Source: an uncultured Lactobacillus sp.
Lineage (GTDB): Bacteria; Bacillota; Bacilli; Lactobacillales; Lactobacillaceae
Assembly (NCBI GenBank): GCA_946477855.1
Contig: CAMKZU010000009.1
Span: 1-64,000 of the forward strand
Direction: 5' to 3'
Length of the DNA: 64,000 nucleotides
Shown here: in pieces, positions 1-10,869 of the stretch
Numbering within the stretch: position 1 is the stretch's first letter
Layout of the letters: the number at the start of each line of letters is the position of its first letter
The notes under the pieces: model-generated
The model's input: only the letters and a program-made list of their open reading frames with translations
Database searches by the model: none
Told to the model about the DNA's origin: nothing
Program-made: the position numbers and the translations under genes

Positions 1-84
1 GCCCTGATTAGAAAATGAAAAAAGTCCATTGGACTTCTCTGATAGAATGTAATTAACCCAATCAATTCTAGAAAGAAGTTACCA

Positions 85-504
85 ATGAACTCCCTTAATT
101 CTACCATATCTAGTCACCAAAAGGGCCAACATCTTTCTTTGCAAGACCGCGTAATTATCCAAGTTTTGCGCAGCCAATACCAGGAACACTGGCACGAAGT
201 CTTTAAGACCATTACCACGGATAATGGTTCTGAGTTTGCGGATTTAGCCCAGTTAGAAGAAGCAGCGCAGACGCTGGTCTACTACGCGCATCCCTATACT
301 TCTTGTGAGAAGGGCGGGGTTGAGCGGCACAACCGGCTAATCCGGCGCTTTATTCCCAAAGGCAAGTCCATCAAGGATTATGACTTAAGGCAAATCTATG
401 GCATTGAGGAATGGTGCAATAACCTGCCCCGCAAGATCTTAGCCTACCACACACCCGATGAATTATATGAAAGAAGATTAGATTGCATCTATCAGATCAA
501 GTAG
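85..504 (+). pseudogene. IS30-family transposase, internally deleted remnant
   Basis: The 139-residue frame joins two parts of an IS30-type transposase. Residues 1-28 look like the usual N-terminus that precedes the helix-turn-helix (ending SLQDRVIIQVL). From about residue 29 the sequence jumps to the C-terminal integrase core, with the second catalytic Asp in TTDNGSEF and the catalytic Glu region in GGVERHNRLIRRFIPKG. The HTH and the first catalytic Asp, roughly 180-200 residues, are missing, so the product should be inactive. An IS30 transposase is normally 300-350 residues. The downstream bases from about 505 (GGGTGTTCAACTTAAA) look like the right terminal repeat; I see no matching left end in bases 1-84. 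Seen: the in-frame fusion and lost core. Inferred: deletion from a once complete element. Confidence 0.8.
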
Positions 505-589
505 GGTGTTCAACTTAAAATTGCAATTTTCAAGAAAAGAAAAAATAAAGTTTCTAGTTAAGTTGCTAAGATCACAATATAGTAAGGTA

Positions 590-620
590 AAGGCAGATAG
601 TTAAGTGAACTATCTGCCTT
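590..620. terminator. Perfect 13-bp hairpin, probable terminator
   Basis: The stem AAGGCAGATAGTT pairs exactly with AACTATCTGCCTT around a 5-base loop. A short T-rich stretch follows on the plus strand, so it would best stop transcription leaving the IS30 remnant. On the minus strand it lies just after the secreted-protein gene but the T run there is weak. Confidence 0.6.
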
Positions 621-656
621 TTATTGTTCTAATTCCTATTTTTAAAAAAGCGTTTA

Positions 657-1232
657 CTAATATAAAAATCCTTTATAGTGGCGCTTGTTCAACTTTTTAG
701 CAAGTTTAACTGAGCGATACCAGTGAGACGTATTATGTATACTTGTTCCATCAATCGTGTTTGCAATTGATAATACCTGGTGGCCCTTAAGTTTGGAGAC
801 GTTGAAAAATTCACCGCCATTTTCACCCCAGCCGCCGTCTTCACCATCATCACCAGTATCTGGTATACCGATGCCAGCAGGTTCGTTCCATTGCTTTACA
901 TTTAACCAAGTAATACCTCTTTGTTTCTGATAACCGGGGATGAATATCCAATCAGCTCTTTCAAAATCCGGTTTATCATGTGGTATATATTTATGTATTA
1001 CTTTAGGTGTATATTCACCTAAAATATACGTTGTTTTAGTTATTTTTACTTTACTAAGATCTTTCTCAACTCCGTCAGTATAATACTGGTACCAAGTTCC
1101 GCGCATGTTCTTAGGAAAAACAGTAGGAACTCCTTTTGCTTGAGCAGTATTTGGAGTGTTACATACACTTCCGACGCCAACAGCTACAGCGATTAATGCC
1201 AATATTGTGAAAATTCTTTTCTTTAGTTTCAT
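657..1232 (-). CDS. Secreted protein of unknown function
   Basis: I do not recognise a characterised family. The 191-residue product starts with a classical signal peptide: basic MKLKKR, a hydrophobic core to about residue 22 and an AQA cleavage site near residue 32. The mature part begins with a PKNMRGTWYQYY segment, a pattern I associate with small secreted lactobacillar proteins. The middle holds an acidic, glycine-rich stretch (about residues 125-140, DTGDDGEDGGWGENGG) that could bind metal or act as a linker. No cell-wall anchor or membrane segment follows, so the protein is probably released or loosely bound. A good AGGAG site lies 8-10 bases before the ATG. It stands alone, transcribed away from pepO. 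Confidence 0.75.
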   Translation of the reverse strand: MKLKKRIFTILALIAVAVGVGSVCNTPNTAQAKGVPTVFPKNMRGTWYQYYTDGVEKDLSKVKITKTTYILGEYTPKVIHKYIPHDKPDFERADWIFIPGYQKQRGITWLNVKQWNEPAGIGIPDTGDDGEDGGWGENGGEFFNVSKLKGHQVLSIANTIDGTSIHNTSHWYRSVKLAKKLNKRHYKGFLY

Positions 1233-1476
1233 TTTCTTTCTCCTATTTTTACTACTAAATTGTATTATATACTACTAATCACTAGTATGAACCAAATTAA
1301 TAGTACTGACGAAAAAATATGGCAAGATGTCTAATTTTAGCAACGTAGCGTCCAATCTTTTTAAAAACTACCATAACGAAAAATTAGAAATGTCGAATAC
1401 GACAATTTCCTCTTTGCTTTTCTATCTGAATGTAACATTAAGCTAATAAAAAAATTAAAAATAAGGAGAAAAACAA

Positions 1477-3423
1477 ATGACTAAATTTAATATTCGTGGT
1501 GGCTTTGGCGATTCTACTAAACCTGATGTAAATATTCGTGAGCAAGATAACCTTTATTTAGCGGTTAATTCAAAATGGCTGCAAGAAAACCCTGTTCCTG
1601 CCGGTAGACCAATCATTGATGGCTTTAGCGTGGCAGAGAAGCAGACTCGCAAAAACTTAGTAAAAGATTTTACTGATTTTTTAAGCGGGCAAAAGCCAAT
1701 TCCGCACATTAAAAATTTTAATAAAGCGGTAGAGTTTTACCGGGTAGCTAAAGACGAGCAAAAAAGAACGGCCGAAGGTGCAGCCCCAATTAAGAGAGAT
1801 TTAGCCTTTTTAACCAGCCTCAATAATTTAGCTGATGTCAATGAGAATTTGACGAAACTGTTGCTAATGGATAACTTGCCGTTCAAATTTGAAGTGGAGC
1901 CAGATTTCAAAAATGCACAGTTGAATATTGTCACTTTTTACCGGCAAAATTTGATTTTGGCTGATACCAGTTATTATGGTAATGAAAAAACCGCTAATCT
2001 GCTTGGCGTTTGGCAAAAGCAAACCGCTAATCTATTGGCAATGAGTGGCGTTAAGCAGGCTGAAGCAGAACAATACGCTAACGGAGCAGTTAAGCTGGAC
2101 CAGCGTTTGGCGCAGGTTTGTCAATCAGCAGAATATAACTCTGAAGTTGAAAACATATATCACCCTCTGAGTGTGGCAGAATTTACAAACCAGAGTAAAA
2201 ATATTCATTTAGCTGATTTACTGAAAGAAACTGGTCTTGAGACCACTAAGAAAGTTAATGTTACTGAACCAGGTTATTTAGATAAATTTGATGAATTGTT
2301 TAATGAAAAATATTTCTTCGAATTAAAGGGTTGGCTAATCGGTCATTTTATTAATCAAGCAGCGCGGTATTTGTCACGTGAATTTCGGAAAGCAAGATTA
2401 CCACTAAGAAAAGCAATGTACGGCATAGATTCTTTAGCTGCAGATGAGTGTTTTGCGTATGACCAAACAATTGCAATGTTTGGTGATGTTATTGGTCAGT
2501 ATTATGGCAAAGAATACTTGGGCGCTGAAGCCAAAGCTGATGCTACTAAAATAGTTAAAAATATGATTGCGGTTTATCAAGACCATTTAAAAAACAATTC
2601 TTGGCTGTCAGATACCACTAAGAAAAAGGCATTAAAGAAGCTAGATACTTTAGTCTTAAAAATCGCTTATCCAGAGCATGTTCAAAGATTTTATGACGAG
2701 TTCAAAGTAACAGCAGCTTTAGCAGGCGGCAGCTTATACAGCAATATTAAAGCCAATAATCAAGTTAAACTTAGGGCTAACTTTGCAGATGTTAACAGCC
2801 CGGTTGATAATTCACTTTGGGAAATGTCAGCAGTAGAAGCCAATGCTTGTTATAATCCACAAAGTAATGACATTACTTTCCCAGCACTGTTATTACAAAA
2901 GCCTTTTTATGACTTACACCAAGATCGTGCAGCTAATTATGGCGGTTTTGGCACAGTGGTAGGACATGAAATTTCACATGCGTTTGATAACAACGGGGCA
3001 CAGTTTGATGAATTAGGTAATATGAAAAACTGGTGGACTGATGAGGATTATGCCGCATTTAATAAACGAATCAAAGCCGAAATTAAGCTGTTTGATGGCG
3101 TTGAAGTTGGTACAAGCAAAGTCAACGGTAAATTGACAGTTTCGGAAAATATTGGTGATCAGGGTGGTCTAACAGTAGCCGTTGCAGCTGACAAGCAAGA
3201 AGGGGGAGACGCCAAAACTTTGTTTGAAAACTATGCGCGGATTTGGGCAACAAACGCTAAGCCCGAATTTTGGCAATTAATTGCTGCGTCTGATGTTCAT
3301 GCACTTTCTCAGGCTCGAGCAAATGTGCAGGTGCAATGTCAAGATGAGTTCTATCAGGCTTTCAATGTTAACGAGGATGATGGTATGTGGCTTGATCCAG
3401 ATAAGCGGGTACAAGTCTGGTAA
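1477..3423 (+). CDS. pepO: M13-family zinc endopeptidase PepO
   Basis: This is a neprilysin-type (M13) endopeptidase that cleaves oligopeptides, part of the peptide-processing set of lactic acid bacteria. The 648-residue length is typical of PepO. Residues 1-380 form the M13 N-terminal domain. The peptidase domain carries the zinc motif HEISH at residues 497-501, followed by AFDNNGAQFDELGNMKNWW, and the second motif ENIGD at 557-561, which supplies the third zinc ligand. There is no signal peptide or N-terminal membrane segment, unlike animal neprilysins, so it acts in the cytosol. An AAGGAG site sits 8 bases before the ATG. The gene is monocistronic, with no clear terminator before the small membrane gene downstream. 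Confidence 0.95.
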   Translation: MTKFNIRGGFGDSTKPDVNIREQDNLYLAVNSKWLQENPVPAGRPIIDGFSVAEKQTRKNLVKDFTDFLSGQKPIPHIKNFNKAVEFYRVAKDEQKRTAEGAAPIKRDLAFLTSLNNLADVNENLTKLLLMDNLPFKFEVEPDFKNAQLNIVTFYRQNLILADTSYYGNEKTANLLGVWQKQTANLLAMSGVKQAEAEQYANGAVKLDQRLAQVCQSAEYNSEVENIYHPLSVAEFTNQSKNIHLADLLKETGLETTKKVNVTEPGYLDKFDELFNEKYFFELKGWLIGHFINQAARYLSREFRKARLPLRKAMYGIDSLAADECFAYDQTIAMFGDVIGQYYGKEYLGAEAKADATKIVKNMIAVYQDHLKNNSWLSDTTKKKALKKLDTLVLKIAYPEHVQRFYDEFKVTAALAGGSLYSNIKANNQVKLRANFADVNSPVDNSLWEMSAVEANACYNPQSNDITFPALLLQKPFYDLHQDRAANYGGFGTVVGHEISHAFDNNGAQFDELGNMKNWWTDEDYAAFNKRIKAEIKLFDGVEVGTSKVNGKLTVSENIGDQGGLTVAVAADKQEGGDAKTLFENYARIWATNAKPEFWQLIAASDVHALSQARANVQVQCQDEFYQAFNVNEDDGMWLDPDKRVQVW

Positions 3424-3550
3424 AATTTGATACTATAAATTAAGTATTTTTTAAAAAAATTAATTCCTGCTTTATGCTAAAACAGATATAAGTCCAGCAC
3501 GTGATGCTAGAAAAATAGTAAAATAATTTTTTAGGCAGGAGAAAATAATA

Positions 3551-3766
3551 ATGAAAAATGTTCAAATACTAACTACTATATTAGCGATTATTTTGTGGGT
3601 TGTCGTGATTGGTATTTTTGTTGTGGCCGTTGCTAACAATCAGTTGTGGAGCATGGGACCGGTTATAACACATAATAGACCGCAAAATGCTCTTGGCTGG
3701 TTAATTGTAGCTGCTATTGCGATAACGGCAGTCAGTGTAATTTTAAGATTGACCAGAAATAAATAA
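3551..3766 (+). CDS. Small two-helix membrane protein
   Basis: The 71-residue protein has two hydrophobic segments, about residues 7-28 and 46-65, joined by a short polar loop (MGPVITHNRPQN), and ends with basic RLTRNK. It is not recognisable by motif. A good AGGAG site lies 9 bases before the ATG, which supports translation. It could be a small membrane modulator or stress protein; nothing nearby fixes its role. Confidence 0.6.
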   Translation: MKNVQILTTILAIILWVVVIGIFVVAVANNQLWSMGPVITHNRPQNALGWLIVAAIAITAVSVILRLTRNK

Positions 3767-4179
3767 GACATAAATAAAAGTTGTGCGACTATGATTGGGC
3801 AAACTGAGTAGGCAATCAGCAAAGACAATTGACATTTTCTCCTGCACCAATAACTTTTTTGGGGCAATAACTGTAAAAAGTAACATCCACTTTGATGAAG
3901 AAGCTAATGAAAATGACTATTTTTGGCAAAGCACCGCTAAATTGGCTATTGCTAATCCAGTAATTATTTTTACAAAAGTTGAGCGCGCAAAAGAACCTAA
4001 AGAAGTAGAATACCCGGTACGCTTAAATCTTACTGGGTATTTTGCATGTAAGTTATTACTAAAGTATAATTAACTTTTATATTAATAATGAGTTAAGGCG
4101 TTAAAATACTGAAAACTAAAATGCGTTCACCTTAAAACAAATAGAAGACTCACGCTGTTAAGAAACGGAGGGTTAGAAA
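3767..4179. other. Gap with an unsupported 92-codon frame and a hairpin
   Basis: An open frame runs from a TTG at 3795 to 4073, but it has no ribosome site, matches no family I know and reads through a terminator-like hairpin. An overlapping minus-strand frame (3640-3867) is equally unsupported. The stretch from about 3890 to 4005 is codon-like (a segment around FDEEANENDYFW), so it may be a worn gene fragment. I see no other feature before the dehydrogenase gene. Confidence 0.3.
4009..4043 (+). terminator. Probable intrinsic terminator
   Basis: AATACCCGGTA can pair with TACTGGGTATT across a loop of about 10 bases, with a TTTT run at the 3' side. It would end a transcript coming from the small membrane gene at 3551. 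Confidence 0.5.
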
Positions 4180-5136
4180 ATGAGTAAGATAAAAATTTTG
4201 GTAACGGGTGTTGTCCCAGAAGCTGGTTTAGCTGAGTTAAGAAAGAATTTTACCGTAGACTGTAAACCAGAAAAAGCTGGCAGAGATTGGGTTTTAGCTC
4301 ATTTACCAGAATATGATGGGCTCGTACTCATGGGGTTGCAAGGCGATCGGGAACTGATTGATGCGGGCACCAATTTAAAAATTATTACTGCTATTGGTGT
4401 CGGCTTTGACCACATAGATATTGAATATGCTAAACAGAAAAAGATCGTGGTGACTAATTGTCCCCAAAGCGTTCTGATTCCTACTGCCGAAATGACTTTT
4501 GCCCTAATTCTAGCAACTGTTCGGCGTTTGCATTTTTATGATAAAACCATTCGTGAAGGAAAATGGGTTAGTGTTTCCAAACCAGAAAATATGGGTACGG
4601 GACTTCAAGGAAAAACGCTTGGCATCTATGGTATGGGACGCATTGGCTCTCAGGTAGCAAAATACGCGCAAGTCTTTGGCATGAAAGTCATTTACCATAA
4701 TAGGCACCAGTTAAGTTCTGAAAAAGAAGCAAAAATGAAAGTTAATTATGTCGATTTTGCTACTCTTGTTAAAACAGCAGATGTGATTACTCTGCACGCC
4801 CCGGCAACTCCTTCTACGACTGGCGTTTTCAATAAACAAGTTTTCCAGCAAATGAAAAAGACAGCTTATATCATCAATGCTGCTCGGGGTAAATTGATTA
4901 AACAAACTGATTTGATTGCCGCATTGCAAAATGGAGATATTTCCGGAGCAGGTTTAGACGTCTATGAAACTGAACCGGAAGTACCATCAGCTTTGCGTGC
5001 TTTAGACAATGTAGTTTTGTCACCGCACGCGGGTGCAGGAACCCAAGAAGCGCGCACGTCTGTTACTGCTGAAGCTGCTCAGAACCTCATTTCCTATTTC
5101 CGAGATCACAGATTGATAAATCAGGTAAATAAATAA
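4180..5136 (+). CDS. D-isomer specific 2-hydroxyacid dehydrogenase
   Basis: A cytosolic NAD(P)-dependent reductase of 2-oxo acids in the D-2-hydroxyacid dehydrogenase family. Its 318 residues match the glyoxylate/hydroxypyruvate reductase or phosphoglycerate dehydrogenase-like branch. The Rossmann motif GIYGMGRIG (about residues 148-156) follows a split catalytic domain. The family triad appears in order: Arg in INAARGKL, Glu in YETEPEVP and His in LSPHAGAGT. It lacks the SerA ACT domain, so serine synthesis is unlikely, and it does not look like the 330-residue D-lactate dehydrogenase of lactobacilli. A strong GGAGG site precedes the ATG and a terminator follows, so it is a single-gene unit. 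The exact substrate cannot be read from sequence. Confidence 0.88.
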   Translation: MSKIKILVTGVVPEAGLAELRKNFTVDCKPEKAGRDWVLAHLPEYDGLVLMGLQGDRELIDAGTNLKIITAIGVGFDHIDIEYAKQKKIVVTNCPQSVLIPTAEMTFALILATVRRLHFYDKTIREGKWVSVSKPENMGTGLQGKTLGIYGMGRIGSQVAKYAQVFGMKVIYHNRHQLSSEKEAKMKVNYVDFATLVKTADVITLHAPATPSTTGVFNKQVFQQMKKTAYIINAARGKLIKQTDLIAALQNGDISGAGLDVYETEPEVPSALRALDNVVLSPHAGAGTQEARTSVTAEAAQNLISYFRDHRLINQVNK

Positions 5137-5157
5137 TTACTATAATTATTAACAATT

Positions 5158-5185
5158 AAAAGCCAAGTTTTGCTTGGCTTTTTTC
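5158..5185 (+). terminator. Rho-independent terminator after the dehydrogenase gene
   Basis: AAAAGCCAAG pairs with CTTGGCTTTTTT around a TTTTG loop and ends in a T run. Its right arm overlaps a possible -35 box of the next operon. Confidence 0.85.
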
Positions 5186-5231
5186 TTTTGTCGTAATATA
5201 ATACGAAGCTAACTACATGAAGTATACTTCA
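5174..5231 (+). promoter_or_regulatory. Promoter and 14-bp palindromic operator of the HTH/membrane operon
   Basis: A TTGGCT box (5174-5179) and a TATAAT box (5197-5202) are 17 bases apart. About 15 bases downstream lies a perfect palindrome, TGAAGTATACTTCA (5218-5231), just before the regulator's ribosome site. Its position at the start of the transcript fits autorepression by the small HTH protein encoded next; this is inference. Confidence 0.6.
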
Positions 5232-5252
5232 CATTACTAAGAAGGTGAGATT

Positions 5253-5468
5253 ATCACAAATTTAGTTAAAGAAAATAGAAAAAAGCTGCACTTAACGCAA
5301 CGTGAACTTGCTGTCAAAGTGGGTGTCACTGAACGAACGATTATCTCAGTAGAAAATGGTAAATACAAACCCTCGCTCATCTTGGCATATAAACTAGCGC
5401 AAGTTTTTAGGACCGATATTGAAACCTTATTTTGTTTACAGGAATATATAGAAAATGAAGAAGAATAA
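5253..5468 (+). CDS. Small HTH (Cro/CI, XRE) regulator with non-canonical start
   Basis: The frame encodes about 71 residues of an XRE-type repressor: NLVKENRKKLHLTQRELA, then VGVTERTIISVENG as the recognition helix, then the PSLILAYKLAQVF segment typical of the YozG-like small regulators paired with membrane proteins. The reading frame is closed by a TAA at 5238 and contains no ATG, GTG or TTG before the conserved start of the domain. A GAAGGTGAG ribosome site at 5241-5249 points to ATT (5250) or ATC (5253) as initiator. The gene overlaps the next one by 14 bases, so they are probably translationally coupled. Alternatives: a start-codon mutation that has silenced the gene, or a sequencing error. 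Confidence 0.75.
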   Translation: MTNLVKENRKKLHLTQRELAVKVGVTERTIISVENGKYKPSLILAYKLAQVFRTDIETLFCLQEYIENEEE

Positions 5469-5913
5469 GAAAAGAAAGATCAAATATTATTTCGCAGCAT
5501 GCTTTTTTACATTTTTAGCACTTCTTGAGTTAGTGCTGATCAGTTTAGAGGTTCTGCAGCACCGCAGGCAAACCGATATACCGAAAAATATTATTTATGC
5601 AGTTTTTGCTATTAGTTTTGCTTTTTATCTTTATTATAAAGCCAAAACTGTGGGCACAGATAAAGATGTTGAAGACGAGCGTGATGAGTTTATTGCAGTA
5701 AAAACTGATCACCAAATGTATAAAATAGCTAACTGGTTAATTTATATTCTGAGCCTGGTCTTTCTAACTAGCGCAGCGTTCATGTATGAAGCTCAAGGGT
5801 TTACGACACTGGTCATAATATTGATAACCATTGCCGCTACTTTAAGTGTTTTATGGAACTTATTATTATTAATTGAGGTAATTATGGGTATTACTAATGA
5901 ACTTAGAAATTAG
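5455..5913 (+). CDS. Four-helix membrane protein paired with HTH regulator
   Basis: A 152-residue integral membrane protein with four hydrophobic segments, at about residues 12-30, 42-62, 91-111 and 116-142. A charged loop, EDERDEFIAVKTDHQMYK, lies between helices 2 and 3. The ERDE motif followed by two helices resembles DUF2178/DUF3796-like proteins, which are commonly encoded next to small XRE regulators. The start overlaps the regulator gene by 14 bases. The function of such pairs is not well established; a membrane-bound partner that controls the repressor is plausible but unproven. Confidence 0.7.
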   Translation: MKKNKKRKIKYYFAACFFTFLALLELVLISLEVLQHRRQTDIPKNIIYAVFAISFAFYLYYKAKTVGTDKDVEDERDEFIAVKTDHQMYKIANWLIYILSLVFLTSAAFMYEAQGFTTLVIILITIAATLSVLWNLLLLIEVIMGITNELRN

Positions 5914-6098
5914 TGAGGTCTAAATATTTACAGGGTTATAAAACTGGTTTTGCATTTTAGTATAAAATTTGTCCCACTTACATTCCTGATAGTGACCTCT
6001 TAGTCAAATAGTATTGTAATCAAAGTCTTTCTCAAGTTTAATTAATTTATCATCTTTAAGAATGAAAAAATTATTAACAAAACTGAGGGAGAAAAATA

Positions 6099-7670
6099 AT
6101 GATTTACCATAACTATTCACATTTAAAATTCTTTTGGCTTAATGTTTTCGGTTTGATATACAGTACTTTAAATATCTTTGCTGCTTATATGCTTAGTAAT
6201 TTGATCAATATGGCAACTAAGAGACAATTTTCAGCTTTACCTTCTTTAATGCTGCAGATCATAGTAGCGCTGACTATAATCTTAATTTCAGGCTTACTAT
6301 TTAATTACTTAAAAACCGATGCAGTTAAGCAGATTAACACTAAGTTGAGATCTAAAGTACTGAAAGGAATGCTGCTAAATAAAGAAGAGGACAGCTCTGA
6401 TTTAGGTTTTTTAACTAACGACTTTAAGTTATTAGAAACTAATCGTTATGAAGCTGAAATTGAAATGCTGATCTATGCTTATACCGTTATTTTGGCGCTG
6501 GGTTATGCTTTATATTTAAACTGGTTTGTTACCTTGATTTATTTCGTGGGCTCAGCAATCCCTACAATCGTGTCCAACTTTTTTCAAAAACCAATTCAAA
6601 AGGCTTCAGGTGATTGGACTAAGGCTAACGACAAGTATGTCAGCCAAACCAAAAACATTTTAGCTGGCACCGGAACTTTTAACTTATACGGCAAGCAAGA
6701 CAATGCTGTTAAGCAGAATAAGCGTGTCGTTGATCGCTTGGAAGAAAAACTGGCCAAAATGAATGTGCTGAATAATAATACTAATACCTATCTTAATGTT
6801 ATCGCGATTGCCAGTGCCTTTTTACTACCATTTGCTTTTGGGACATTATTGGTAGTCAATGGTCAAATAACTTTGGGAGCTTTATTTGCCATTACCCAGC
6901 TTTCTAACTCATTTGTTAACCCTATCCTGCAAATTTTAAATGAACGAAACAATTTATCGACCACGAAGGGTATTGTTAACAAGATCAAGCAGTTTATTGC
7001 TAAAGGTGAGCAAAAACCCCAAAACGATGTTGCTACTGGTGACTTTAAGCAATTAGAAGTGAAAAATCTGACTTTAAAGCGTCAGGGTAAAGAATTAGCT
7101 AGTCAAATTAATTTTGCAGTTGCAAAAGGACAAAAAGTTGCGGTCATTGGACCGTCCGGCTCTGGTAAATCCACCATGCTTCAATATTTAATGTATGGTG
7201 ATTACGGCCAAGCACAAGAAGAGTTGCTTAATCAAAAAGCAGTACAACCAGGCACTTTTACCAACCTGTTTGCATATTCAGGCCAAAGTGCGGTTATTTT
7301 TGCCGACTCATTATGGTTTAACCTTACGTTAGGTGCGAATATACCACGAGAAAAAGTTACGGACGTGTGTGAACATTTAGAACTGGGACAGCTGGTTAAA
7401 GAAAAAGGTTTTGACTATCAATTAGGTGATAATGCGGACCAATTATCCGGTGGACAATTAGCACGAATTGAACTGGCAAGGGCTATCTTAGCCAAACGAC
7501 CAATTTTATTACTGGACGAAGTCAATGCCTCATTAGATAAGGCAACTTCTCAAGCAATTCATGATTACTTGTTTGCTTCAGACTTCACTTTCATTGAGGT
7601 TATTCACCACTTTGAACCGGCAGAATTAAAGCGGTATGATACTGTAATAGACTTTAATGATTATGTTTAA
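6099..7670 (+). CDS. ABC exporter, fused permease and ATPase (half transporter)
   Basis: A 523-residue half transporter of the MsbA/LagD-like exporter type. Residues 1-300 hold about six membrane helices, and residues 315-523 form the nucleotide-binding domain. Visible motifs are Walker A GPSGSGKST, signature LSGGQLARIELARA, Walker B ILLLDEV and an H-loop His in IEVIHH. All ATPase residues look intact. There is no C39 peptidase domain, so it is not a bacteriocin-maturing exporter. A GGAG site precedes the ATG and a strong terminator follows. It is a paralogue in design of the exporter at 29399-30997. Substrate unknown; peptides, lipids or drugs are possible. Confidence 0.88.
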   Translation: MIYHNYSHLKFFWLNVFGLIYSTLNIFAAYMLSNLINMATKRQFSALPSLMLQIIVALTIILISGLLFNYLKTDAVKQINTKLRSKVLKGMLLNKEEDSSDLGFLTNDFKLLETNRYEAEIEMLIYAYTVILALGYALYLNWFVTLIYFVGSAIPTIVSNFFQKPIQKASGDWTKANDKYVSQTKNILAGTGTFNLYGKQDNAVKQNKRVVDRLEEKLAKMNVLNNNTNTYLNVIAIASAFLLPFAFGTLLVVNGQITLGALFAITQLSNSFVNPILQILNERNNLSTTKGIVNKIKQFIAKGEQKPQNDVATGDFKQLEVKNLTLKRQGKELASQINFAVAKGQKVAVIGPSGSGKSTMLQYLMYGDYGQAQEELLNQKAVQPGTFTNLFAYSGQSAVIFADSLWFNLTLGANIPREKVTDVCEHLELGQLVKEKGFDYQLGDNADQLSGGQLARIELARAILAKRPILLLDEVNASLDKATSQAIHDYLFASDFTFIEVIHHFEPAELKRYDTVIDFNDYV

Positions 7671-7683
7671 GATATGACATCAT

Positions 7684-7732
7684 AAAAAAACTTATTTTCT
7701 TACGATAGAAAATAAGTTTTTGTTTTTTTATG
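7684..7732 (+). terminator. Strong rho-independent terminator
   Basis: AAAACTTATTTTCT pairs with AGAAAATAAGTTTT around a six-base loop, followed by a long T run. It separates the ABC exporter from the convergent beta-galactosidase gene and can serve both directions. Confidence 0.88.
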
Positions 7733-7760
7733 TAAAACCAAAATTATTAAGTTCAAATAT

Positions 7761-10859
<3,099 letters not shown>

Positions 10860-10869
10860 TCATTAAAAT

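Noticed and set aside
3795-4073. 92-codon frame starting with TTG
   Set aside because: No ribosome site, no recognisable family, and it reads through a terminator-like hairpin at 4009-4043. Recorded only as gap content.
6099-7670. Bacteriocin-processing exporter
   Set aside because: No C39 peptidase domain at the N-terminus and no precursor peptide with a double-glycine leader seen nearby.
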